From: Mycobacterium sp. | GTDB lineage: Bacteria; Actinomycetota; Actinomycetes; Mycobacteriales; Mycobacteriaceae | Length of the DNA stretch: 6,311 nucleotides | Direction: 5' to 3' | Assembly (NCBI GenBank): GCA_018500005.2 | Contig: JAHBAP020000075.1 | Coordinates: forward strand, 1-6,311 | Part shown: in pieces, positions 1 to 5,604 of the stretch | Numbering within the stretch: the stretch's first letter is position 1 | Layout: every line of letters begins with the position of its first letter | Program-made: the position numbers and the translations under genes | The notes under the pieces: generated by a model | Seen by the model: only the letters and a program-made list of their open reading frames with translations | Databases searched by the model: none | What the model was told of the DNA's origin: nothing

Positions 1-1083
1 ATGGTCAACGACGCCGGCAAGCCCGTCGAGGGCGTCACGACCCCCGACAACACGGTGTGGAAACCCACGGTGCCCCTGGGATACGGGCGCACCTACACCG
101 TCTCCGCCACCGGTCTGGGTACCGACCAGGTGACCAGGGCTCTGGTGTCGACGTTTTCCACCCTGGTGCCCGGCAACCAGACCGCGGTACGGCTGACCAC
201 CACCGGCAATCACGACCTGGTCGAAGGCGGTACCTACGGCATCGGAACCGTCGTCGTCGCGCGATTCGATGAGCCCATCCCCGACCGCGCCGCCGCCCAG
301 CGCGCCCTGCGCGTGACCACCAACCCGCCCGTCGAGGGTGCGTGGACCTGGGTCAACGACGCGACCGCGCATTGGCGGCCCCAGCACTACTACGCCCCGG
401 GCACCACCGTCACGGTCGCGGCCAACATCTACGGCGTCCCCGTCGGTCAGGGCCTCTACGGACAAGCCGACACCGGCGTGACGTTTCGCATCGGCGACGC
501 GCACATCTCAGTCGCCAACGACATCACCAAACAGGTCAGCGTCTTCAGCAACGGAAAACTGGTGCGCACCATGCCGACGTCCATGGGCATGGGCGGCAGC
601 GAAACCATCGGCGGGCGCACCATCAGCTTCTGGACCCAACCCGGGATCTACACCGTGATGGACCAAGCCAACCCCGTCGTCATGGACTCCTCCACCTACG
701 GGCTGCCCATCAACTCCCGACTGGGCTACAAAGAGACGATCAACTGGGCCACCCGGATCAGCACCGACGGCATCTACCTTCACGCACTCGAGGACACCGT
801 CTGGGCCCAGGGCAACACCAACGTCTCCCACGGCTGCTTGAACCTCAGCGCCGAGAACGCGCGCTGGTTCTACGAGTTCTCCCGACCAGGTGACATCGTC
901 GAGGTCCGGGACACCGGCGGAGCCCCGCTGGAGCTGTGGCAGAACGGCGACTGGAGCATGCCCTGGTCGCAGTGGCTGGCCGGGCGCGCCGAGGATTCGA
1001 CCGCCCCACAAGTTCAGACGTCAGTGATTGGCGTTCCATCATCACCAGAGAAGCAGGGAGCCGACGGGCAACCACCACGGTGA
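1..1083 (+). CDS. L,D-transpeptidase (YkuD), 5' end missing
   Basis: Peptidoglycan cross-linking enzyme of the cell envelope, making 3->3 links between stem peptides and resisting most penicillins. Over the visible 360 residues there is the end of one Ig-like domain (about 1-50), a second Ig-like domain (about 53-160), the YkuD catalytic domain (about 165-303) and a C-terminal cap containing GDWSMPWSQW. The catalytic signature is intact: His261 (YLHAL) and Ser276-His277-Gly278-Cys279 (SHGCLN), with the same 18-residue His-to-Cys spacing as I recall for LdtMt2. The start MVNDAGKPV aligns with an internal LdtMt2 segment near residue 93, so the first Met is probably not the real start. About 90 residues, including the signal or lipoprotein sequence, should lie upstream of the window. 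A roughly 25-residue tail follows the cap. The class is secure; which mycobacterial Ldt paralogue (Ldt2 or Ldt5 type) is not settled. Confidence 0.93.
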   Translation: MVNDAGKPVEGVTTPDNTVWKPTVPLGYGRTYTVSATGLGTDQVTRALVSTFSTLVPGNQTAVRLTTTGNHDLVEGGTYGIGTVVVARFDEPIPDRAAAQRALRVTTNPPVEGAWTWVNDATAHWRPQHYYAPGTTVTVAANIYGVPVGQGLYGQADTGVTFRIGDAHISVANDITKQVSVFSNGKLVRTMPTSMGMGGSETIGGRTISFWTQPGIYTVMDQANPVVMDSSTYGLPINSRLGYKETINWATRISTDGIYLHALEDTVWAQGNTNVSHGCLNLSAENARWFYEFSRPGDIVEVRDTGGAPLELWQNGDWSMPWSQWLAGRAEDSTAPQVQTSVIGVPSSPEKQGADGQPPR

Positions 1084-1525
1084 TCGGCCCGCGAATAGGC
1101 ACCCGTTATTGGTGATCGCCGCGTTGATCACGGTCGGTGCGGCGATGGTCGCCGTTGCGGTGACCACGGGTGCGCTGCGGCTGGGAAAGTCCGCCGACTC
1201 CGCCCCAACGGCTGAGCAGTTGGCCGAAAAGCGCTGCCAGTCCGAGGTGCACAAGCGGTTGGTCGCCCCCGACAACGCCACAATCTCAGATGTCAGCACC
1301 GAGACGAGCACCCTCGATGTCGACGGCCGGGACTTCTCCTCGCTGAGCGCCAGCGAGCCACTCAAGGGCGTCGACGCGTCGCGCATTAGCGTGCTAAATG
1401 TCTCGGGTGTGGCCAACGCACCCAGCGAAGTCGGTTCCACGATTTCCGACCGCTGCGACTGCCGCGCCTACTTCGTCGACGGCTCACTGGCGCACACCCT
1501 GGTCGTCTTCGACCATTCCCACTGA
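1028..1525 (+). CDS. membrane-anchored protein of unknown function
   Basis: I do not recognise a named family. The 165-residue reading has a basic, His-rich N-terminus, one hydrophobic segment (about 27-50, LLVIAALITVGAAMVAV...) and a soluble part of about 115 residues, likely outside the membrane. That part has three cysteines (C70, C143, C145), the last two in DRCDCRAYFVDG near the C-terminus, which could form a disulfide with C70 or bind metal. The start is uncertain. TTG at 1028 overlaps the transpeptidase by 56 bases and has no clear ribosome site; GTG at 1112, or the Met codon at 1145, would remove the overlap but begin inside the hydrophobic segment. The upstream start is kept because it gives a normal signal anchor. 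Same strand and overlap suggest co-transcription with the transpeptidase gene. Confidence 0.7.
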   Translation: MAFHHHQRSREPTGNHHGDRPANRHPLLVIAALITVGAAMVAVAVTTGALRLGKSADSAPTAEQLAEKRCQSEVHKRLVAPDNATISDVSTETSTLDVDGRDFSSLSASEPLKGVDASRISVLNVSGVANAPSEVGSTISDRCDCRAYFVDGSLAHTLVVFDHSH

Positions 1526-1590
1526 GGCCCTTCGAGTTCTGCTGCATTGAGCGTGAGATGGGCGGGCGTAGCCTGGAAGGACACTGCGAA

Positions 1591-1624
1591 GACGGCGCGC
1601 CCCGGTTGACCAGGGGTGCCCGTC
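1591..1624. terminator. strong hairpin between convergent genes
   Basis: Imperfect inverted repeat: GACGG (1591-1595) pairs with CCGTC (1620-1624), GCG with TGC (one G-T), CCCC with GGGG and GG with CC, around a TTGA loop. There is one bulged base on each side, giving about 14 pairs. It lies 66 bases after the stop of the unknown membrane protein and 36 bases beyond the stop of the oppositely oriented repressor gene, the right place for a two-way terminator. No T-run follows, which is common in mycobacteria. Confidence 0.55.
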
Positions 1625-1659
1625 CTCGTCGCGCTCCTCGTTCATCGCGGCGCTCTCCA

Positions 1660-2022
1660 CTATTCCTGTGGTTCCTTGAGACCGTAGGCCGGGCAGAGGG
1701 TTACGGCATGACCGGTCGCGTCGAGCACGGCCTCGGCGGAGGTCAGGACGTCGATCAGCGCGGGCTGGGTGAGCCGGAACAGCGACGCACGGCCCACCGG
1801 CTCGGAGTCCACCAGCCCGCACTCCCGCAGACAGGCCAGATGTTTGGAAACTGTCGACTGTGTCAATCCCATGGCCTGGACCAGCTCGACGACACGCGCC
1901 GGCCCGGCAGCCAGCCGGTGCACGATCGCCAGCCTGGTGGGATCGCCCAGGGAACGGAACAGTGCCGCCGCGGGGGCGAGTTCGACCCGCTTCACCTCCA
2001 CCGAAGGGAGTGCCATCTCCAT
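1660..2022 (-). CDS. ArsR/SmtB metal-sensing repressor, CmtR-like
   Basis: Cytoplasmic winged-helix repressor, 120 residues, normal length for the family. ALFRSLGDPTRLAIVHRL (about 20-37) is the family opening. The recognition helix is TQSTVSKHLACLREC (54-68), and the wing includes VGRASLFRL. Cys64 and Cys68 in CLREC and Cys110 in TLCPAYG match the CmtR metal thiolates recalled as Cys57, Cys61 and Cys102: the first spacing is the same and the second one residue longer. CmtR of M. tuberculosis senses Cd(II)/Pb(II), so a soft thiophilic metal is expected here; direct copper sensing cannot be excluded. It is divergent from the SHOCT-cupredoxin operon, so it probably represses that operon and itself. 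ATG at 2022 is used; Met3 (2016) is an alternative start. Confidence 0.9.
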   Translation of the reverse strand: MEMALPSVEVKRVELAPAAALFRSLGDPTRLAIVHRLAAGPARVVELVQAMGLTQSTVSKHLACLRECGLVDSEPVGRASLFRLTQPALIDVLTSAEAVLDATGHAVTLCPAYGLKEPQE

Positions 2023-2030
2023 CGGGCGGT

Positions 2031-2059
2031 GTTATCGCCATTCGGGCAGGAAAGGACCA
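2031..2059 (-). promoter_or_regulatory. possible promoter of the repressor gene
   Basis: On the minus strand GATAAC (2036-2031) resembles a -10 box, and TGGTCC (2059-2054), 17 bases upstream, is a poor -35 box. Transcription would start about 7 bases past the -10, within a few bases of the ATG at 2022, implying a leaderless message. That would fit the lack of a clear ribosome site and is common in mycobacteria. The call rests on the -10 match alone. Confidence 0.3.
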
Positions 2060-2132
2060 TCGGCCCTAGCCCTGGTCGCACCGGTGAGGCACGCTGGCAA
2101 TGAGGGAAGGGTTTCGGGGCACCGGGGTACGC

Positions 2133-2140
2133 GAGGAGGT
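2133..2140 (+). promoter_or_regulatory. ribosome site deciding the SHOCT gene start
   Basis: GAGGAGGT is an almost perfect Shine-Dalgarno sequence. Two ATG codons follow in frame, at 2143 (2 bases away) and 2146 (5 bases away). Normal spacing favours 2146. Confidence 0.75.
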
Positions 2141-2145
2141 GAATG

Positions 2146-2421
2146 ATGTGTGGAAACGGGTGGGGTCACGGCTGGAACGGCGGCTGGGGCTGGGGCGGCG
2201 CTGTGATGAGCGTGCTCATGGTGCTGCTGGTGGTCGCCGTGGTGGTGGCGATCATCTTCGCCGTCCGCTACCTGTCGAGCAGCCCATTCCTTCACCACCG
2301 CGGCGGTGCAGGCTCGGAGGGTCTGCGTGCCGAGGACCGGCTGGCCGACCGATTCGCGCGAGGCGAGATCGACGGTGACGAGTTCCAGCAGCGGATGGCG
2401 TTGCTACGCGAGCATCGCTGA
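2146..2421 (+). CDS. SHOCT-domain small membrane protein
   Basis: A 91-residue protein starting from the second ATG; an ATG at 2143 would add one Met. It has three parts: a Gly/Trp/His-rich N-terminus (CGNGWGHGWNGGWGWGG) with one Cys, a transmembrane helix of about 23 residues (MSVLMVLLVVAVVVAIIFAV), and a C-terminal SHOCT helix pair (RLADRFARGEIDGDEFQQR). SHOCT is a short oligomerisation-type domain found at the ends of many bacterial membrane proteins; its molecular role is not established. The N-terminal Gly/Trp/His block could bind metal, which is inference. First gene of a three-gene operon, 5 bases before the cupredoxin gene and behind a strong ribosome site. Confidence 0.85.
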   Translation: MCGNGWGHGWNGGWGWGGAVMSVLMVLLVVAVVVAIIFAVRYLSSSPFLHHRGGAGSEGLRAEDRLADRFARGEIDGDEFQQRMALLREHR

Positions 2422-2426
2422 CCGCC

Positions 2427-3140
2427 ATGAAAAGCACTCACAGATCGCGTGATTTGGCGATCGCCCTCGGGGCGGTGATCGTCGCCATCGCGTGTGCGGT
2501 GGCGTTGAGCATCGGAATGACGATGCGGCCCAACCAATTTGGCCCGAACATGCCCTATCCGCCAGGTCCTGGAATGGGGCCGGGCATGATGAGGTCCCCT
2601 GGCATGATGACCGGTCCCGGAATGATGGGACCTGGACGCTCTCCCGCCCTTCCGTCCTGCTCGGTTCCGGCGTTGTCGGGCGCCGTGGTCGATGTGACCC
2701 TCACTGATATGCACGGCATGATGGGGCCCGGCGGCATGATGGGGCCGGGCATGATGGGCCCGGGCGGAATGATGGGGATGATGCGAATCACCGTCAACCC
2801 GGCCACGGTCCCGCCGGGTCCGGTTTCCTTCCGGGTGACCAATGCCGGTGCGCTCAACCACGAATTGGTGATCCTGCCTCTGGCGAAGGGTCAGTATCTC
2901 GGCCAGCGAGCCGTCGGCCCCGACGGCAAAGTCGATGAGGCAGGCAGCCTCGGTGAAGCCTCACGCACCTGCGGCGCCGATAAAGGCGAGGAGAACGCCG
3001 CCAACCCCGGCATCGCACCAGGAGCCAGCGGGTGGACCACCGTGAACCTCACGCCCGGACGCTACGAACTGATCTGCAACATCTCCGGCCATTACTGGAC
3101 CGGCATGTATGCCGAACTCGATGTCAGTCCATCCCGATAG
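2427..3140 (+). CDS. membrane-anchored cupredoxin with Met-rich repeats
   Basis: A 237-residue envelope protein. Residues 10-30 form a hydrophobic signal anchor, 41-70 a Met/Gly/Pro-rich stretch (GPGMM units), and about 76-235 a cupredoxin domain. All four type 1 copper ligands are in place: His145 in LNHELVIL, then Cys217, His222 and Met227 in CNISGHYWTGM. The C-x4-H-x4-M spacing is that recalled for rusticyanin and sulfocyanin. A second Met block (Met95 to Met119, 13 Met, 1 His) sits between VVDVTLTD and ITVNPATVPPG, within the domain, apparently as an enlarged loop between two early strands. Likely role: outward-facing copper binding with electron transfer or delivery, the Met loops offering Cu(I) sites (inference). 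It starts 5 bases after the SHOCT stop without its own strong ribosome site, suggesting translational coupling. Extra cysteines C78 and C182 may pair. Confidence 0.88.
   Translation: MKSTHRSRDLAIALGAVIVAIACAVALSIGMTMRPNQFGPNMPYPPGPGMGPGMMRSPGMMTGPGMMGPGRSPALPSCSVPALSGAVVDVTLTDMHGMMGPGGMMGPGMMGPGGMMGMMRITVNPATVPPGPVSFRVTNAGALNHELVILPLAKGQYLGQRAVGPDGKVDEAGSLGEASRTCGADKGEENAANPGIAPGASGWTTVNLTPGRYELICNISGHYWTGMYAELDVSPSR
2709..2783 (+). repeat. GPGMM-type Met-rich insert inside the cupredoxin
   Basis: Encodes residues 95-119. It is built from the short units GPGGMM and GPGMM, with the DNA word GGCATGATGGGGCC recurring. A similar, looser block lies at 2547-2636 (residues 41-70), before the domain. 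The units resemble those in the genes at 3174, 4313 and 5640. Confidence 0.8.
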
Positions 3141-3173
3141 CTCATCGGGAACACCGCGCTTCGACGAGAAGGG

Positions 3174-3563
3174 GTGAAGAAGATGATCACCACCACCTGG
3201 GCCACCGGTGCGGCAATTCTTGCACTGAGCGGCTCCGTGCTGTGGGCCGCGCCGAGCGGCGCCACCACCGGAATCGACACCGCGACAACGGCGCCGGCCC
3301 CAGTCTCTCGCAGCCACTATCCCTCCCAGGGCCCTAATCCCTTAGACCCACCCGGGTGTTGGGACACTGACGGCGTATGGCATCAGGACTGCTGGGGCCC
3401 CGGACAATGGGGACCAGGGCAATACGGCCCAGGACAATGGGGACCAGGCATGGGGCCAGGAATGATGGGACCCGGCTCCGGCCCGTGGGGACCGGGAATG
3501 ATGGGACCCGGCCCGGGCCCGTGGGGACCGGGAATGATGGGACCCGACCCGTGGGACTACTAG
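3174..3563 (+). CDS. small secreted Trp/Gly/Pro/Met-rich repeat protein
   Basis: No family recognised. The 129-residue protein has a Sec-type signal peptide (ATGAAILALSGSVLWAA, likely cut after SGA at residue 30), a linker with two cysteines (C62, C73, in PGCWDTDGVWHQDCW), then a low-complexity tail: four WGPGQ-like units (74-93) and three 12-residue GPGMMGPGSGPW-like units (94-127), ending PWDY. The tail has no charged residues until the last few, so it is unlikely to fold into a globular domain. The paired Mets could bind Cu(I) (inference). Start: GTG at 3174 supplies the Lys-Lys of a normal signal peptide, while ATG at 3183 is better placed behind AAGGGG. Third gene of the operon, 33 bases after the cupredoxin stop. 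Confidence 0.8.
   Translation: MKKMITTTWATGAAILALSGSVLWAAPSGATTGIDTATTAPAPVSRSHYPSQGPNPLDPPGCWDTDGVWHQDCWGPGQWGPGQYGPGQWGPGMGPGMMGPGSGPWGPGMMGPGPGPWGPGMMGPDPWDY
3393..3554 (+). repeat. tandem repeats coding WGPGQ and GPGMM units
   Basis: Four 15-base units (3393-3452) code W/Y-GPG-Q/M. They are followed by 36-base units at 3453-3488 and 3489-3524 and a partial third from 3525. The words GTGGGGACCGGGAATGATGG recur almost unchanged between the 36-base units, suggesting expansion by slippage or unequal exchange. Confidence 0.85.
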
Positions 3564-3666
3564 ACCAACTGGGTCATCGCGGCAAAGTGGTGAGCTAACC
3601 CTGCACGTCGCCAACAACAGACGGCCATCGAGCGACACGGCTGACTAGCTGCACTGCGATGGTGCT

Positions 3667-4074
3667 TTAGACGGATGCCGGCCCGAGGACTTCGATCGCG
3701 GCGCGCAGCTTGCTGGTGACGGCGTCGGCGACTTCCTGCAATGCGGATTCGCCGGTAACCTGAACCAGCAGTTGGGGATTCATCGCTTCCACGAGCACTC
3801 TGCTGTCATCGGCCGGATCGCTGCGAACGACGACGTTGCACGGCAACAGCAGTCCGATCTGGCGGTCGATGTCCACGGCGCGGTGAGCCAGTGGGGGATT
3901 GCAGGCGCCGAGGATCAAATAGTTCTCCATGTCGTGGCCCAATTTGGCCTTCAGCGTGGCTTTCATGTCGATCTCGGTGAGGACGCCGAAGCCCTGAGCG
4001 GCCAGAGCATCACGAGTGCGGGTCACCGCCTCGGCGAACGTGGACTGTAGCGACGTCGAGATAGCAATGCTCAT
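3667..4074 (-). CDS. DUF302 family protein
   Basis: A 135-residue soluble protein with the DUF302 pattern: AEAVTRTRDALAAQGFGVLTEIDM (about 14-37), then GHDMENYLILGACNPPLAHRA (about 46-66) and LLLPCNVVV (75-83). The domain function is unknown. Cys58 in GACNP and Cys79 in LPCNV are conspicuous and could bind metal or be redox-active (inference). No signal peptide or membrane segment, so it is probably cytoplasmic. ATG at 4074 is chosen over the longer reading from 4134 because GGAGGGG lies 7 bases upstream and the extra residues (PHRHRRGHH) look like leader sequence. It converges on the Met-rich operon and diverges from the 4313 gene. DUF302 genes are, to my knowledge, often seen near metal or sulfur genes, which fits but does not prove a role. 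Confidence 0.87.
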   Translation of the reverse strand: MSIAISTSLQSTFAEAVTRTRDALAAQGFGVLTEIDMKATLKAKLGHDMENYLILGACNPPLAHRAVDIDRQIGLLLPCNVVVRSDPADDSRVLVEAMNPQLLVQVTGESALQEVADAVTSKLRAAIEVLGPASV

Positions 4075-4081
4075 GTGGTGT

Positions 4082-4088
4082 CCCCTCC
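4082..4088 (-). promoter_or_regulatory. ribosome site fixing the DUF302 start
   Basis: Minus-strand GGAGGGG, 7 bases before the ATG at 4074. It lies inside the longer reading that begins at 4134, and supports the shorter protein. Confidence 0.75.
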
Positions 4089-4160
4089 GATGCCGATGCG
4101 GGTTTGTTCCCACACCTTCCAGTGCAATCCCCACGCCGCAGCCGGGGTGCGTCGTTCTTT

Positions 4161-4189
4161 ATTGAATCTTCACCCAACGGCTAAGACAA
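4161..4189 (-). promoter_or_regulatory. candidate promoter of the DUF302 gene
   Basis: Minus-strand TTGTCT (4189-4184) and TTCAAT (4166-4161) with a 17-base spacer each match the SigA boxes at 4 of 6 positions. The leader would be about 80 bases. In the 238-base divergent spacer (4075-4312) I found no equally good promoter for the plus-strand gene. Confidence 0.35.
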
Positions 4190-4295
4190 CCCTATCCGCG
4201 CGGGCGAATCTGAAGGCAGAACCCTACGGGTAACGAAGAAGGGGACGATCGTTCCTCGCTCGGAATTGCACCGAACCGTGGGCACAAGTGCACGC

Positions 4296-4303
4296 AGGAA
4301 GGA
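4296..4303 (+). promoter_or_regulatory. ribosome site of the Met-rich membrane protein
   Basis: AGGAAGGA, 9 bases before the ATG at 4313. It confirms the start of the Met-rich tail protein and excludes the downstream in-frame Met11. Confidence 0.65.
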
Positions 4304-4312
4304 AACGTCGCA

Positions 4313-4744
4313 ATGACCGAATCCCCGGAAACCCCAACGCACATGGCCACGTCGCCGGTGGCCGACACTGAGGACGTTCACCACAACAACCGCCTCTACC
4401 GCGCTCTGGCATGGGTGGGCGTCATTGCCGGTGTCCTGTTCATCGTGGCTGTGGTCTTCTTCTCCGGATACTTCGCAGGACGATCCGCAGACGGCTATGG
4501 GTGGCACCGAGGTTGGCAGAACGGTCAAATGCAACCCGGAGGCATGATGGGTAGTGGCTGCCCCATGATGCAGATGATGCCCGGTGGAATGGGACCGGGA
4601 ATGATGCCCGGTGGAATGGGACCGGGAATGATGCCCGGTGGAATGGGACCAGGCATGATGCCGGGCGGCATGGGCCCTGGGGGGATGGGAGGCCCGAACA
4701 TGGCCCCAACAACGCCGATGCCCCCGCCGGCCGGCAAACGCTAG
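4313..4744 (+). CDS. one-pass membrane protein with Met-rich repeat tail
   Basis: A 143-residue protein of no named family. A polar N-terminus (1-28), one strong transmembrane helix (about 31-54, ALAWVGVIAGVLFIVAVVFF), a short linker GYGWHRG, then an outward-facing tail in which 20 of the last 73 residues are Met. The tail begins SGCPMMQMM (Cys83) and continues as four 9-residue units MPGGMGPGM, ending APTTPMPPPAGKR. The Cys and paired Mets make a plausible Cu(I)/Ag(I) site array held at the membrane surface (inference). Across residues 27-88 it matches the inverted paralogue at 5640-6032 at 45 of 62 positions by hand count, including GYGWHRG and GCPMMQ. It probably has its own promoter, as its neighbour DUF302 points away. 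Confidence 0.85.
   Translation: MTESPETPTHMATSPVADTEDVHHNNRLYRALAWVGVIAGVLFIVAVVFFSGYFAGRSADGYGWHRGWQNGQMQPGGMMGSGCPMMQMMPGGMGPGMMPGGMGPGMMPGGMGPGMMPGGMGPGGMGGPNMAPTTPMPPPAGKR
4577..4684 (+). repeat. four 27-base tandem units coding MPGGMGPGM
   Basis: Units begin at 4577, 4604, 4631 and 4658. The first two are identical over 27 bases; the third differs at two bases; the fourth is more diverged and ends in GGG instead of ATG. Identity at synonymous sites between units 1 and 2 indicates a very recent duplication, so copy number is likely variable between strains. Confidence 0.9.
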
Positions 4745-4777
4745 AAGATTCACTCACGCGTGCCATCGGCAACAGTT

Positions 4778-4917
4778 GAGATGGTCCATCCGTTCCCCGG
4801 GGCAACCACAACTCAGGCATGTACGCCGAGCGCGACGTCACACCAGCGCGCCAAGACAACCCCCGATGCCCACACGGGGCCAACATTCGTGACCGTCATT
4901 GGGGCCAAGGGACTTGA
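4778..4917 (+). pseudogene. possible remnant of a second cupredoxin gene end
   Basis: Bases 4816-4851 read GMYAERDVTPAR in frame with the stop at 4915. This matches the C-terminus GMYAELDVSPSR of the cupredoxin at 2427-3140 at 9 of 12 residues. Just upstream, in another frame, 4778-4801 reads EMVHPFPG, lining up with ELICNISG of the same protein. The distance between the two segments is 38 bases against 36 in the intact gene, implying a 2-base frameshift. The copper Cys is replaced (His in the aligned place) and nothing recognisable lies further upstream. The match is short, so chance cannot be ruled out, but the position, 33 bases after the Met-rich gene, fits a decayed duplicate. Confidence 0.35.
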
Positions 4918-5188
4918 CGACACTCAGGTCTTCGTTGTTTCTCTGGTGGCCATAGCTGTCGACCCTCACACAGCGGCCGATTCAACACGAGCAGCAGCAC
5001 ATCACGGTCACGTCCCAGATCCGCAACGCACCAATGCCAACATTGGGTCGGAGTCACGCGGGACCAACGGACCGAACACTCACCCTTCGTCGTCGACGGT
5101 GGGAACCCGAGTACGGAGCCCCAACTCCTTCCGCTTCGCATTTCCGCGGAGTCAAGGTCGAAAATAGAAAACCGACGTTCCCGCTCCC

Positions 5189-5205
5189 AGGCGGTAGTAC
5201 CGCCT
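5189..5205. repeat. 17-base palindrome with 8-base arms
   Basis: AGGCGGTA and TACCGCCT flank a single G, a perfect odd-length palindrome. As RNA it could fold as a 6-pair stem with a TAGTA loop; as DNA it would suit a dimeric repressor. No gene start lies close enough to assign it. Confidence 0.6.
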
Positions 5206-5261
5206 TAGATGAGCCCCGCACCGTTAAATCTTTTGCAAACCCGACCCCAGTGGTTTCTCAA

Positions 5262-5277
5262 CCAAATGGCAATTTGG
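5262..5277. repeat. 6-base inverted repeat with 4-base loop
   Basis: CCAAAT and ATTTGG flank GGCA within the AT-rich dip. It is short and may be chance; listed because it lies 45 bases from the longer inverted repeat at 5322-5352. Confidence 0.35.
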
Positions 5278-5321
5278 CCAAGCTGATATCACCCAAATGA
5301 GAAAATGGTCATCTTCCGTGA

Positions 5322-5352
5322 GAACCTACAGCGCTACCGTTACTGTAGGTTC
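5322..5352. repeat. 10-base perfect inverted repeat, 11-base loop
   Basis: GAACCTACAG (5322-5331) and CTGTAGGTTC (5343-5352) are exact reverse complements around CGCTACCGTTA. It could be a hairpin RNA, a terminator without a T-run, or an operator. No gene ends or begins nearby, so the role is open. Confidence 0.65.
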
Positions 5353-5604
5353 CGCTTTCCATTGGCGAATGCCAACCGATCTGATCAGCGCAGCCGTCGG
5401 GATTCCGCCAACGATGGCGAAGTGCTTTTTCCGGTTTTTGTGGCGAATCCCAGAAACGCACGGTTGTCCAGGTCTTGGCTGCCGCGGAAATTGCGGCACC
5501 GGTGGGCCGTCAGCGCTTACTCGCTAACCGCCGACCGCTCATTACGTCCGCGCCCGGTGAGGAGGTGATCGCGTCGCCAGGCTCTCCCGGGCTCGGCGAT
5601 CATC

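Larger units (their letters stand above)
2023..2142. promoter_or_regulatory. divergent control region of repressor and metal operon
   Basis: The 120 bases between the two divergent starts must hold the operon promoter and any repressor operator. The only clean dyad is the 8-base palindrome CACCGGTG at 2079-2086, short for an ArsR operator. I could not pick a convincing -35/-10 pair for the plus-strand operon. Confidence 0.45.
4918..5604. other. gene-free stretch with AT-rich dip
   Basis: About 690 bases without a credible gene on either strand: the open frames here are short and lack ribosome sites or recognisable domains. GC falls to 56 of 120 bases (47%) at 5221-5340, against roughly 70% in parts of the neighbouring genes. 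The dip holds A/T-rich words and two of three inverted repeats listed separately. It may be a decayed insertion or an old junction between two blocks of the island; no transposase fragment was recognised. Confidence 0.5.

Noticed and set aside
508..1011. Long minus-strand open frame inside the transpeptidase
   Set aside because: The plus strand has a clear catalytic domain; the antisense frame is a GC-rich shadow without a recognisable motif.
2478..2500. Possible lipobox around Cys23 (AIAC) in the cupredoxin signal anchor
   Set aside because: The Cys lies in the middle of the hydrophobic segment and the -3 residue is Ala, a poor lipobox; an uncleaved anchor or ordinary signal is more likely.
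2555..2857. Minus-strand open frame rich in PGPIMPPGPIM
   Set aside because: It is the antisense of the GPGMM repeat, which has no stops in any frame; the same holds for 3342-3638, 4525-4737 and the plus frame at 5725-6084.
3625..3662. CCATCG/CGATGG inverted repeat between the convergent genes at 3563 and 3667
   Set aside because: Only 6 pairs with a 26-base loop; too weak to call a terminator.
4577..4684. CRISPR-like repeat array
   Set aside because: Units are directly adjacent without spacers and lie in frame inside a coding tail; this is a coding tandem repeat.
4760..5167. 135-residue plus-strand open frame after the Met-rich gene
   Set aside because: Low-complexity composition, no ribosome site, no domain; it runs across the probable cupredoxin remnant in the wrong frame.
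5297..5568. Two overlapping plus-strand open frames in the gene-poor spacer
   Set aside because: No ribosome site, Arg-rich shadow-like composition and an inverted repeat inside the first codons; nothing supports coding.
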